The notes below the pieces were generated by a model that saw nothing but the letters and a program-made list of their open reading frames with translations, searched no databases and was not told the DNA's origin. The translations under genes and the position numbers were made by a program. A stretch of 64,000 nt of DNA from CAIRDP01 sp037138335. GTDB lineage: Bacteria; Bacteroidota; Bacteroidia; Bacteroidales; FEN-979. Below are positions 9,601 through 18,661 of the stretch, piece after piece. Within the stretch, counting starts at the first letter, position 1. Each line of letters starts with the position of its first letter. The stretch covers positions 84,709 to 148,708 of the forward strand of contig JBAXIO010000010.1 of assembly GCA_037138335.1 (NCBI GenBank), given 5' to 3'.

Positions 9601-12098
9601 CCGAATGGAAGAACGGACTGGCATGGGCCCTTATCGGCGGACTTACCAGTTCCATGTTCCTTACCCTGGTGGTCGTTCCCATCATCTATGAAAAAGTGGC
9701 CCGTTTCATGGAAAAACGCGATGAACTTAAACGCAGCAGGATTGCTGCCCTGCCTGCCGTTGTAACGATACTCCTCGCGGTGTTCTTCTCCCTGGCCGGC
9801 AGCTCCCAGGCAAAGGGGCAGAAACCTCTCGAGTTCAACATGCATACGGTGCAGGTCGCGATTGTATTTGACGGTCCGGCACGCACAAATACACTTTACC
9901 TCTCCACCATGGAGAAGGAGATCAGAAGCCTTATGTCGGGACAGGTCGATATCGTGTTTACAGGGCCGGCGGAACTCACTACGGGACAGTGGACCATGGA
10001 AAGCGTAAGAGCCGTCAATGACAGGCTGCTGGACGATAATAAGGTGGATATCATTGTATCGGTCGGCATAATTGCGGCCCATGACCTCTGTCACCGGAAA
10101 AATCTTTCAAAGCCCGTGATCGCAGCCCCTGTCGTGAATTACCAGCTCCAGGGTATTCCATATAACCATGGCAGCAGTGGTATTAATAACCTGGCTTATA
10201 TCCAGCTAAAACCTGCTATTGAAAATGAGTTTGCCGAGATGAAAAAGATCGCGAATTTCGATGACCTTTCCATCCTGGTAAGCAAGGATTATATGGACAT
10301 CCTGAATCCCGAGCACCGGCCCTTCACCAATTTCGACACCATCAACGGGGTCAGGATCAATATGATCCTTTGCGATACTTCGGCCCAGGAAATCATCAGG
10401 GCATTGCCTAAAGAAACTAATGCGGTATATGTGGACGCGCTTTTTAAAATGCCTTCAAAGCAATTCCAGATGCTCGTCGATTCACTGACTGCCCGGAAGC
10501 TGCCGAGTTTCGGCTTTGACCAGGGCGACGTGGAGGAAGGAGTGCTTGCTTCATTGTATCCCCGGCTTATCGACCGGCTTTCGAAACGTATTGCCCTGGA
10601 TATACAGCAGGTACTGTTAGGGGAGAATGCTTCTTCCCTTCCGGTAGAACTGCTGTCGGGAAGGGGGCTTTTCCTGAACCTGGGCACCTTTGCCAAACTC
10701 GGATTAAAAATACTTTCGTGGGATATCCTTACGGAGGCTACCATCGTTGACCTGATCAGGCAGGATACTTCGGTTCAGTTCGTTCAGCTCAGGGAGATAA
10801 TGGCACTGGCTTTAGACAGCAACCAGGCATTGGTGGCGAAAAAGTTCGAAGTGAAAGCAGGCGCCAAAAATATCGATATCGCGCGTTCCAGCCTGCTACC
10901 CAGCCTCGACGCATATGCCGTAGGCGCCTTGAATGACAGCAAAAATTACCAGGCGCCCCAGATGGTCTCTGCAAGCGGGAGCATCTCCCAGTCGGTTTAT
11001 TCAGAACCCGTATGGGCGAATCTCAAGGTCGCCACCTCGAACCAGCAGGCATTGGTAGAAGATCTGAACACCCGGAAACTGGATATCGGGAACCAGACCG
11101 CCAGGGCTTATCTGAGCATTCTCGAAAACAGGCATAATTTCATGCTGTTGCTAAATAACCTTATGATCAGCCGATCTAACCTCGAGATCTCGAAGATGAA
11201 AAAAGAATCGGGTTCCGTTGGGGAAAATGAAGTTTACCGCTGGCAGATCGAAGTCGCCAAAGCAAAAAAGGACGTGATCAACGCCTATTCCACCATGACC
11301 CAGTCGGTATTTACCCTGCTTGAGCTGATCCATGTGAGGTACCTCGTTTCGTATAACCTGGCTGATGTGGAGCTTGAAACCTCCGGCCTTCTCATCGCCG
11401 ATCCGGAGTTCTACCGCATACTCGAAGATCCTATCAGGCTTGATAAACTAAGTAATTTCCTGGTCAGGGAAGGGAAAGACAAATCACCGGTGATACATCA
11501 GTATGACTTTCTGATAGCCGCCCAGCAACGCGCTGCCCGTTCGGCTAATATCTCGAGGTTTATACCGAATACCACCGCTTCGGGAAGTTATACGAACCGG
11601 CTATACCAGACTATGCCTTCTGATTGGCCCTTCCCTGCTCCTGACGATACATGGAACATCCAGGCAAAGGTTGAGCTCCCGCTGTTTACGGGTTTGAAGA
11701 ATAACGCCACAATGCAAAAGGCGCGTCTCACGCTGGCCCAGCGCAGGAGCGAACGGCAGTCGCAGCTGGATAAGCTCGAAACGGTCATCCGCAGTAACCT
11801 CACCACATTAATGTCGGATTACCTCGGCCACCAGCAATGGCTGGTAGCCGAAACCGCCGGCCATAAAAATCTTGAACTGGTGACCAATCAATACTTGCTC
11901 GGGAAAAAAAGCATACTCGATGTGCTGGATGCCCAGCAACAGTTCATCGTCAGCAGCATGTCGCGGAACAATTCCTACTATTCCCTGCTGAAGGATTATT
12001 TCGATCTTCAGCAGTCGTTAGGTCAGTTTGACTACCAGCTTTCCGATGCAAACAGGATGGATTACCTCTCCCGTTTGAAATCTTTTATGAAGCAATGA
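6660..12098 (+). CDS. Triple fusion: RND permease + ABC-type substrate-binding domain + TolC
   Basis: Residues 1-1015 are a complete HAE1-type RND transporter, with the proton-relay pair D401-D402 (ILVDDSIVVLEN) and K925 (GLVAKNAILIVD). Residues 1017-1051 look like a signal peptide: charged MEKRDELKRSR, a hydrophobic core, then GSSQA before KG, a good signal-peptidase I site. Residues about 1056-1366 match the ABC_sub_bind fold, best seen at ENASSLPVEL and GLFLNLGTFAKLGLKI. Residues about 1369-1812 are a full-length TolC domain, ending with the typical KKSILDVLDAQQQF helix. No stop codon interrupts the 1812 codons. The stand-alone domains are established; that one gene encodes inner-membrane pump, periplasmic binding domain and outer-membrane channel is read directly from the frame. 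Cleavage at residue 1051 is inferred. An assembly deletion of intergenic DNA is the main alternative. Confidence 0.88.
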   Translation: MSITELAIKRPSFIIVIFLALGMLAVFGYYQLGYELLPKIDQPYVTVKTQYPGASPGEVENNVTRPIEDALSGIEKVKNISSTSYEGLSLIAIEFYRNATINVAVQDVQRKVNEILSTLPKEIKTPSLLTYSVSQIPVLRLSLTSSLSPARFYTLVDDQIKPRLSRVQGVGNISINGGLKREIKVNIDAQKVRSYSLSISQVANFINAANLDFPTGKLKDPLHQFVVRVAGKFTSLEEMKNLVVGYSKEGGEIRLRDIAEIHDATVDPTLISRFNGINSLGLEIQKQNDANMVRVCELLRKELKVLEADYMGVGLHFDIADDQSIFTMAAARAVMEDLMLAILLVAAVMFLFLHSVRTSLIVMVSIPCSLTTAFVVMWIFGMSLNLFTLLALSLVIGILVDDSIVVLENIYHHLEKGEDKLTASIRGRNEIGFAAISITFVDIVVFVPLALTTGLIGDIIRGFSVIILVSTITSLLVSFTVTPILASRFAKLESIDSQSLLNRFGKVFEGAFKWLTNKYAMILGWSLGNPYKVLFVVASGLIISLIIPAAGLTGFEFMKQTDRSQFSVALEYAPGTTLESNNRQSRKIEEIISTLPEVTNILTNVGKGSDGVSADNETEIVVSICAKNKRSLSTAELGSKVKILTDKIPGVKVFVNQIGFTGGASSAPVQVEITGISYDSIMKSADMVAKALILTPGVTYLRFSATRGNPETRVEIDRQKMAALGLSVSDVGSALQVALTGNNDSKYRDGSNQFDIRVALDKFDRTNPDDIAHLSFINSKNKIIELQQFANIYQASGPTKLERKNRNALTTVSAYTDGSPAGSVVQAFSARLGTSKAGGTVIGFGGDQEEMMTSFLSLFVALVAAVIFVYFIMVILYDSFVYPFVVLFSIPVALIGAILALAFTHNTINVFSILGIIMMVGLVAKNAILIVDRTNERRSEGESIYDALIDAGKMRIRPIFMTTFAMVFGMLPIATAAGAGAEWKNGLAWALIGGLTSSMFLTLVVVPIIYEKVARFMEKRDELKRSRIAALPAVVTILLAVFFSLAGSSQAKGQKPLEFNMHTVQVAIVFDGPARTNTLYLSTMEKEIRSLMSGQVDIVFTGPAELTTGQWTMESVRAVNDRLLDDNKVDIIVSVGIIAAHDLCHRKNLSKPVIAAPVVNYQLQGIPYNHGSSGINNLAYIQLKPAIENEFAEMKKIANFDDLSILVSKDYMDILNPEHRPFTNFDTINGVRINMILCDTSAQEIIRALPKETNAVYVDALFKMPSKQFQMLVDSLTARKLPSFGFDQGDVEEGVLASLYPRLIDRLSKRIALDIQQVLLGENASSLPVELLSGRGLFLNLGTFAKLGLKILSWDILTEATIVDLIRQDTSVQFVQLREIMALALDSNQALVAKKFEVKAGAKNIDIARSSLLPSLDAYAVGALNDSKNYQAPQMVSASGSISQSVYSEPVWANLKVATSNQQALVEDLNTRKLDIGNQTARAYLSILENRHNFMLLLNNLMISRSNLEISKMKKESGSVGENEVYRWQIEVAKAKKDVINAYSTMTQSVFTLLELIHVRYLVSYNLADVELETSGLLIADPEFYRILEDPIRLDKLSNFLVREGKDKSPVIHQYDFLIAAQQRAARSANISRFIPNTTASGSYTNRLYQTMPSDWPFPAPDDTWNIQAKVELPLFTGLKNNATMQKARLTLAQRRSERQSQLDKLETVIRSNLTTLMSDYLGHQQWLVAETAGHKNLELVTNQYLLGKKSILDVLDAQQQFIVSSMSRNNSYYSLLKDYFDLQQSLGQFDYQLSDANRMDYLSRLKSFMKQ

Positions 12099-12137
12099 TC
12101 TGCAGATTATATTAAGGAATGTTTGCCGCCAGTATAA

Positions 12138-13727
12138 TTAAGCCGGGTGCCTGATCTGTCTTTTTCTGACCAGGAAAGCCAGGATGACCAGGATCAAAAC
12201 AGTTGCAAGCAGGTAATCCGCCATGCCCAGTTCCTTTGATCCCGTTACTCCGCCTGTAAAATCAAAGTAAGGGACGGAATACAGGATGCCATAAACCATA
12301 ATCGTAAATACGACTTCAAACAATTTGCTTCCACCGCTTATGATCCCTGACGAGACTGCAAAGGCAGGAATGAATACTGCTCCCACAATGATGGCATAGA
12401 CAGCATACATATTACCCGAAAAGAATTCCCTGGACATTACAGGGACAGCCAGTGTGAGCATGAGCAAAATGGCAGAGCAAAGGGTAGCGGGTAACTGGCG
12501 GCGAAGCGGGTAAGCAGCTGAAAAGATATATTCATTGCAGCGGTTTATCAGTTCCCTGCATCCCAGTTTCGAAAGGATAAGCACCTGCAGGAACCATAGC
12601 AACGGCAATCCAAATTTATATGAGAAATCAAGAGGAGCAAATACAGTTGCAATGAACAAGCCTGCAGTGAGGATCAACCAGAACTTTGACCTGCCCCTGA
12701 GCATAAGTTGCAACTCAGCCTTTACCAGGCTGAAAAAACTGAACCTTGCCACAGCCGCAGGCAGATTACGGTATCTGATACAGAGTGGCGCAGTGTTTTC
12801 TGCAGCAACAGCAGGCCCTGTCTTTTGGAACCAGGCTTTTTTCTGCTTTTTCTCTTTTACCCCGGAAGCATCGAACCTGTTAAAACGCAGGGAAGCAAGC
12901 AGGACCAGTCCAAACGCGGCGCACATCCAGAAAATGCGTTGAAGAATGATCCAAACAGTCCAGTGCATTCCTTCCCAGGTAAACACTTTGCACCTCCCGA
13001 TTGAATCAATGATAAGAATACCGGTTCCATGCTGACCGTTCCAGTCGGGATGTGCAGCAATGACGGATCTCTGTATTTGAAGCATGCAGGTATCGAGGCC
13101 GAAAACATCTGTCGCCTGCGACCATATGCCTGATGAAACCAGGAATATCCAAACAAAGAAATAAGCGATGTTAGTGAATCCTCTGCCCGGACCGCTTAAT
13201 GAATCGAAAAACAGGGCCAGGGCTGCAATAATGAACATGGCGGGAACTGTTATAATAAGAAGTGGTAACAGCAATTTACCCAATTCCAGTTGTGTGGTTT
13301 CTCCCCTGACCAGGAACATCACTATGGTCATCACCGCAATAACCAACAGCATCAGCAGAAGCACTGCGAAATTACTGAACAGTTTCCCGGTGAGGTATTG
13401 AACCTTGTTGATACGCGTTGTCGCGATGATCTGTCCCACACCCGTATCAAAATCCCGTTTTACAGCATTGTTTATAAGATAAAAGCCTATCAGGGCAAAA
13501 AAAGGAACGCACATTGAAACCATGCTCCCGATCCAGGCTGAATTATAGAATCCCCGGTAGTTGCCCAAAGATACTATGGTATAACCTGCGTCAAGAGCAG
13601 GGACAAATGAATAGATGATGAACACACATACGCCGATGGCAATAAGGAAATAATAGCTGCGGGTCCTCTGCAGAAAATCGGCCCTGGCGATATGATAGAT
13701 ACTGCCTGCAGAGTAATCAGAGAACAT
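12138..13727 (-). CDS. ABC-2 type exporter permease
   Basis: Many hydrophobic segments (an N-terminal set with a large loop, then a C-terminal set of about seven) fit an ABC-2 permease of the NatB/Gld type. I start it at 13727 (MFSDYSAG): GGAGG lies 5 nt upstream, the best ribosome-binding site seen in this stretch, and this shortens the overlap with the ATPase gene to 11 bp; the longest frame would start at 13760. The partner ATPase is encoded immediately upstream on the same strand. The substrate is unknown. The protein contains a basic cytoplasmic stretch (VKEKKQKKAWF) mid-sequence. Confidence 0.85.
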   Translation of the reverse strand: MFSDYSAGSIYHIARADFLQRTRSYYFLIAIGVCVFIIYSFVPALDAGYTIVSLGNYRGFYNSAWIGSMVSMCVPFFALIGFYLINNAVKRDFDTGVGQIIATTRINKVQYLTGKLFSNFAVLLLMLLVIAVMTIVMFLVRGETTQLELGKLLLPLLIITVPAMFIIAALALFFDSLSGPGRGFTNIAYFFVWIFLVSSGIWSQATDVFGLDTCMLQIQRSVIAAHPDWNGQHGTGILIIDSIGRCKVFTWEGMHWTVWIILQRIFWMCAAFGLVLLASLRFNRFDASGVKEKKQKKAWFQKTGPAVAAENTAPLCIRYRNLPAAVARFSFFSLVKAELQLMLRGRSKFWLILTAGLFIATVFAPLDFSYKFGLPLLWFLQVLILSKLGCRELINRCNEYIFSAAYPLRRQLPATLCSAILLMLTLAVPVMSREFFSGNMYAVYAIIVGAVFIPAFAVSSGIISGGSKLFEVVFTIMVYGILYSVPYFDFTGGVTGSKELGMADYLLATVLILVILAFLVRKRQIRHPA

Positions 13728-14442
13728 GTTTCCCTCCGCTTTTTGCAAATGCAATAACATTCAGGTAGGTCTCTTCCAAAGTGCCTTTCTCAGTTGAGAA
13801 GCTGTGTTCAAGTACCCTGCCCTGGAAAATTATGGTGACATCGTTTGCCATTGTCTCAATGTCTGAGACAATATGGGATGAAAGGATAACGATACGTTCC
13901 CCCGACAGTTCGGTAAGCAGGTTACGGAAACGCACCCTCTCTTCGGGATCAAGGCCTACCGTAGGCTCGTCGAGGATCAGCAGCTTGGGATCACCAAGCA
14001 GTACCTGGGCGATCCCTATTCTCTGTTTCATGCCACCCGAGTAAGTCCCGATCGGCCTGTTCCTGACCGTGGTGAGGTTGAGCTCTTCGAGCAGGGCTTC
14101 AATCCTTAGTTTTATGCTTTTCCCTGTGAACCCTTTAATTGCTGCAATGTATTTAAGGAATTCCATGGCCGTGAGATTAGGGTATACCCCGAAATCCTGG
14201 GGAAGGTAACCGAGTATTTTTCTCACGGTATCGGGGTATTTTACTATATCAATGCCGTCAAGAGTGATCTTCCCTTCGGTAGGCTTTGAGATCGTTGCAA
14301 GGATCCGCATCAGTGTTGATTTCCCGGCTCCGTTTGGGCCGATCAGGCCCATGATCCCGTTTTTAAGCTCCAGGTTAAAATCCTTCAGACCGAATTTATT
14401 GCCCCTGTATTTCTTTGAAACGCCTTGAATTGATATCTCCAT
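13717..14442 (-). CDS. ABC transporter ATP-binding protein
   Basis: All nucleotide-binding motifs are present: Walker A GPNGAGKST, signature YSGGMKQRIGIAQ, Walker B LLILDEPTVGLDPEE and the H-loop SSHIVSD. The 241 residues are typical of drug- or lipid-export ATPases of the CcmA/NatA type. It overlaps the permease gene downstream, so the two form one exporter. The substrate cannot be told from sequence. Confidence 0.93.
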   Translation of the reverse strand: MEISIQGVSKKYRGNKFGLKDFNLELKNGIMGLIGPNGAGKSTLMRILATISKPTEGKITLDGIDIVKYPDTVRKILGYLPQDFGVYPNLTAMEFLKYIAAIKGFTGKSIKLRIEALLEELNLTTVRNRPIGTYSGGMKQRIGIAQVLLGDPKLLILDEPTVGLDPEERVRFRNLLTELSGERIVILSSHIVSDIETMANDVTIIFQGRVLEHSFSTEKGTLEETYLNVIAFAKSGGKHVL

Positions 14443-14647
14443 AAAGCAGATCTATGAGGTTTGTAAACATTTGACGCAACAAAAGAGGATTGGTTGCTGA
14501 ACCGGTTAAAACCTTAAGATCAACAAGCCCTAAGTCATTGTTCCCCTGCTGCTGCTCGCGGGAATGCGTTAACCGATGCCATTCACAAGGAAGTGGTAAA
14601 AATCTGATAATGCTGTTTGGCCGATATGACCTGCCGGGATGATTTTG

Positions 14648-16996
14648 TTATTGAATAATTATTTTTTCAGTCCTGGCCACTGTTTTAGTTTTGATATGCA
14701 ATAAGTACATTCCCCCGGGTAATGGGAGATCCAGGTGGTCTTTCACATAATTACCCGCATCCGTATATGTTTTTCTGTAGAGCTCGCGTCCTGTAAGATC
14801 AGTAAGATCTATAGTTATAGTTTCAGTCCCCGGATTACTCATCCGCAATTCAATCGAACCCTTCGAAGGGTTGGGCTGGATACTGACTGCAAAATCCTGT
14901 GATATTGCATTAACACCGGTACATTGATCAAATGAAATATGAACAGTGTCATAAGCCAAACCTGAACAAGGAGAGATAGAATTGGCTGCGAATATCAGGT
15001 CAACTCCGTATAATTTATCCTGGGCCCAGGGAAAGTAATGGGTTGCCGGGCTCATAGGGTCGGTAAAATAGCCGTCACCAAGAGTCATCCATAGTGTCTC
15101 ATTATAATCTGTGGCGTTGCCATGTACTGCAAGTTCAGGCACATATGAACAATAGATCGTGTCATTACCGGCAAAAGCCGTGGCTTTCTTATATACAGTC
15201 AAATGAACAGAATCCGTTACAGTCTTTATCCCGTCACTAACAGAAACGATGAACATTGTGGAAGCCTGGGGTGCTGCTGCCGGATTTTTCAGGGTTGATG
15301 TAAACCCGGCCGGGTTTGACGTCCATGAATAAGTGTATGTACCTGAGCCCCCTGCAACAAGACAGTTAAGATGGGCGCTGTCGCCCTGGCAGGCCGATAA
15401 AGGATTGGCTGTCGCAGCCACACTCAGGATATTGAAAAAATTAAACGATGCAATTCTTGTAAGCCAGCTTGAACCCATGCTGGTTAAATATTGCTGGGTG
15501 TACCAGAACGTGGTGCCATCAGTAGGATCGACCGTCATGGAGCTGTAATCTCCCCAGCGGCAGGTACTCCCCCCGTCCAATGAGGTATTGGACCCGGTGC
15601 CGTATACAATTCCCCTTTCGGGAAGCGTCATCGTATTCAGTGCGTCATTCTTCATCCTTCCTGCATATTTGATGGAAGGAAACATGGTACTGCTCGAAAT
15701 TGAGAAACCGAGGGCTATGTTATTGGCGGTATCCATCGCAGTACTTGCCATCCAGCGGCATTGCCCGTCACCCGGGGCATACGTTGACTGCTGGTAAACA
15801 GTCCAGGCGTTCCCGCTGTGTTTCTGCAACTCATACCAGCGAACACCGGCAATGTCGGATCCCGCATTCACGGTATGATTGCATACCATTGACCAGTGGT
15901 CACTGAATTTGCGATACTGTAACCTGTACATCAGGCGGTCAGAGAGGACTTCGGCCGGTGTGGTTGTCCCTTTCTGGGGGATCCCGCCCAGGTTTGAATT
16001 GAACGGCGTTACAGGTAACTGGATCTCATTCCCGAAGGTGGAATTCAATGGGTTCGACCAGTCGGTATGAAACTCGTACACTCCCAGATACGGGGGGTAT
16101 TCATTCACAAAGACAAAATAATTCGGGGTTCCCATGGGGGGAAGTTCACCGTCACAACTCGAGGGAAGAAATGAATATGCATCACTTGATGACGGCAATG
16201 TGAAATACACCATACGGGCTGATGCATCACCTGCAATCATGGCCGCACGGTCAAAGACCGCCTGCCCGGTGCCGTCATAATTGTTTGGGAACCTGTTAAC
16301 CGACATATAATACCCGTCGGGCCAGATGCCGAATTTGGGATAATCGGGCAGGCCGTTAAAACTATATTCCCAGCGATACCAGCTGCCTGTAGGATCATTC
16401 GTCATCGAGACGGCAATCATAACATAATTATACCCTGAGGGATATGACAACTGTGAAAAAAACCAACGGTCAGCAGCTGCATCATACATCACAATACCAT
16501 CGCCCCCGTTCATGTTGCCGGGCATCCCGTTCCAGATTACAGAATTCCCGACAGGTCCCAACAGCTTTGTCCCCGCTTTGTTGTAAATCGAAAAATGGCA
16601 GTTTACCAGGGCGAAATAATGATCAGGCCCGACTTGTCCGGTCACATCAGGTGGGTCATACCCCTGGTTGTTGCTGTTACCGTCAAAATTTGCCGCAATG
16701 GTATCCTGGGATGTGGCCCTGAATTTTATGTCATTCCGGACCAGCGGGTCTTTCCAGTCGGAAGAGAACTGCTGTTTGTGTTTTTTTTTGGCATTAAAAT
16801 GGTTCAGTATGACTTTCCAGGAATTGTCGGCTTTCTCGGGAACGGTTTTCACCAGGTCCCGTAAGGGCGGAGATACGTCAAAATATACGGGTTTAAATAT
16901 CTCAGGGCCTGTTTGCGCGAAAGTAAAACAGGCTGACAGTAAGAAAAACAGTATTAATAATAGTGAAGTTCTCATCGTGATGATCGCTTTTTGCAT
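14648..16996 (-). CDS. Secreted T9SS cargo protein with PKD-like domain
   Basis: A signal peptide (…LSACFTFAQ) leads a long beta-rich region (about 50-520) with phrases such as VTGQVGPDHYFALVNCHF and DGTTFWYTQQYL, resembling beta-propeller or exo-sialidase-like folds. A PKD/Ig-like domain follows (about 535-605, GGSGTYTYSWTSNP). The last 80 residues are a type A T9SS sorting domain (VSIQPNPSKGSIELRM … PGGMYLLHIKT). It is expected on the cell surface or outside the cell. A second Met at 16975 gives a more conventional signal peptide, so the exact start is uncertain. Confidence 0.75.
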   Translation of the reverse strand: MQKAIITMRTSLLLILFFLLSACFTFAQTGPEIFKPVYFDVSPPLRDLVKTVPEKADNSWKVILNHFNAKKKHKQQFSSDWKDPLVRNDIKFRATSQDTIAANFDGNSNNQGYDPPDVTGQVGPDHYFALVNCHFSIYNKAGTKLLGPVGNSVIWNGMPGNMNGGDGIVMYDAAADRWFFSQLSYPSGYNYVMIAVSMTNDPTGSWYRWEYSFNGLPDYPKFGIWPDGYYMSVNRFPNNYDGTGQAVFDRAAMIAGDASARMVYFTLPSSSDAYSFLPSSCDGELPPMGTPNYFVFVNEYPPYLGVYEFHTDWSNPLNSTFGNEIQLPVTPFNSNLGGIPQKGTTTPAEVLSDRLMYRLQYRKFSDHWSMVCNHTVNAGSDIAGVRWYELQKHSGNAWTVYQQSTYAPGDGQCRWMASTAMDTANNIALGFSISSSTMFPSIKYAGRMKNDALNTMTLPERGIVYGTGSNTSLDGGSTCRWGDYSSMTVDPTDGTTFWYTQQYLTSMGSSWLTRIASFNFFNILSVAATANPLSACQGDSAHLNCLVAGGSGTYTYSWTSNPAGFTSTLKNPAAAPQASTMFIVSVSDGIKTVTDSVHLTVYKKATAFAGNDTIYCSYVPELAVHGNATDYNETLWMTLGDGYFTDPMSPATHYFPWAQDKLYGVDLIFAANSISPCSGLAYDTVHISFDQCTGVNAISQDFAVSIQPNPSKGSIELRMSNPGTETITIDLTDLTGRELYRKTYTDAGNYVKDHLDLPLPGGMYLLHIKTKTVARTEKIIIQ

Positions 16997-17295
16997 TGCT
17001 TTAAGTATTTGTTAAAATAGGAAAGTACAGAAATCGGCGTCGAAAGTAGTCAATCTTTCTGAGAGTACTTTATTTTGAAGAGGGAAGTCGACAATTTACC
17101 TGGGTTATCCGGTCTGCTAAAATAATCCAATATTACCATTCCGGAATATTGACTGTCAATAAATTGATCTTTGGATCGAAACCATTTTTCAGGCAACCAT
17201 CCTTTATTTTAAAGATCAATTAATCAGAGACCAGGTAAAAGACAATCGTCAACCTGAAAAAAACAAGCACCAAAGACATTAATCTTAAGTGAAAA
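16997..17295. other. Divergent intergenic region
   Basis: This 299-bp AT-rich spacer separates two divergently transcribed secreted-protein genes and must hold both promoters. I see no convincing -7/-33 pair, no large inverted repeat and no additional reading frame. Confidence 0.4.
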
Positions 17296-18624
17296 ATGAA
17301 AACCATCGCATTCTCAATATTGGTCTTAATTGCCGTTTTTAAAAGTCAGGCTCAGAATTATCAAATCAATTTTAAAGGGACGGGTGCAAGCACAAGCATT
17401 GATTCCGTTAAAGTTGAGAACCTGTCACAATGCACCAGCCTGACCTTTGCCGGATCAGATACATTAAACCTTACACCAATAGTTGGGATCAATGGGGAAC
17501 TTCATCCAGGTGAGTACCAAATGAAAATTTATCCGAATCCTTCACCGGGAAATTGTGCTGTTGAATTTGAGGCGGCATCGACAGGTAATGCCGGCATCTT
17601 GCTGTATGACATGACGGGGAAAATGGTCCTGAAAAAAACAGTGTCCTTTCAGGAAGGCCCCCAGGGGTTTGTTCTTAATGGAATCCAGGCAGGCATTTAC
17701 TACCTGGAAATTGAATCGAATGAATTTCGGTATACGGCGAAACTGACAAGCACTGCATCCTTTCCTGCTCAACAGCTTGTAATAAACACCGGGCCGCCAG
17801 GAGCTGCGAAGAAGGGACATTATTCAAACGAACCAACAACCCTGAAAAACTTCCTGAAAAACAAATCATTAATAAACATGATCTTCAATGCCGGTGACAC
17901 ATTGAAACTAACAGGAACATCAGGAAATTACAGGACAGTCGGCATGCTTTTCCCAAATCAAAGCCAGGTCGTGACTTTCAATTTTGTACCGTGTACCGAT
18001 GCCGACAGCAATCATTATACTGTTGTTCAGATTGGTTCGCAATTATGGATGCAGGAAAACCTGAAAACCACCAAATACCGGGATGGGTCTGATATTCCCA
18101 ATGTGACCGACAGTGCTGCCTGGGGTAATCTCAGCACAGGGGCATGGTGTGATTATCATAATCTTCCTTCCGAAGGGGAATATTACGGTCACCTTTACAA
18201 TTTCTATGCAATCTCTGATACCCGGAATATGTGCCCCCCAGGATGGCATGTCGCTTCTAACCATGAATGGAATATTTTAGAGAAGTTCCTTGACCCTGCG
18301 GTTGATACAACAGCACTTGGCGGCAGAGGCACTGAAATCGGAAGGATTTTAAAGGAAGGCTGCGTTACCCGATGGGCCTACATGGATTCGACATACGGAA
18401 TAAATTCAGCCGGATTTACTGCCCTCTGCACAAATTACAGGACGGCCACCGGGGCATGGAGCCTGGCTCCGGATAACAATCACGATTGCAGCTTCTGGAC
18501 TGCAACATCGTATAATGCCAATTCAGCATGGTACCGAAGCCTTCGCTGGTGTTACGGCGACATATACTCTCTGTTTCCCTTTAAAAGAGGCGGATGTTCA
18601 GTGAGATGCATCAGGGATAATTAA
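17296..18624 (+). CDS. FISUMP-domain secreted protein with internal T9SS-like domain
   Basis: A signal peptide (MKTIAFSILVLIAVFKSQAQ) is followed by a domain that reads like a type A T9SS sorting domain at residues about 74-155 (MKIYPNPSPGNCAVEF … GIQAGIYYLEIES). The C-terminal half (about 235-442) is a Fibrobacter succinogenes major paralogous (FISUMP) domain: VQIGSQLWMQENLKTTKY, YGHLYNFYAI, CPPGWHVASNHEW, ending GGCSVRCIRDN. The order is unusual because sorting domains normally close the protein. The function of FISUMP domains is not established; they are surface-associated paralogous modules. Confidence 0.8.
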   Translation: MKTIAFSILVLIAVFKSQAQNYQINFKGTGASTSIDSVKVENLSQCTSLTFAGSDTLNLTPIVGINGELHPGEYQMKIYPNPSPGNCAVEFEAASTGNAGILLYDMTGKMVLKKTVSFQEGPQGFVLNGIQAGIYYLEIESNEFRYTAKLTSTASFPAQQLVINTGPPGAAKKGHYSNEPTTLKNFLKNKSLINMIFNAGDTLKLTGTSGNYRTVGMLFPNQSQVVTFNFVPCTDADSNHYTVVQIGSQLWMQENLKTTKYRDGSDIPNVTDSAAWGNLSTGAWCDYHNLPSEGEYYGHLYNFYAISDTRNMCPPGWHVASNHEWNILEKFLDPAVDTTALGGRGTEIGRILKEGCVTRWAYMDSTYGINSAGFTALCTNYRTATGAWSLAPDNNHDCSFWTATSYNANSAWYRSLRWCYGDIYSLFPFKRGGCSVRCIRDN

Positions 18625-18661
18625 TCAGGGAAAAACCCGGATCAGGATCGGTTGTTTCATT

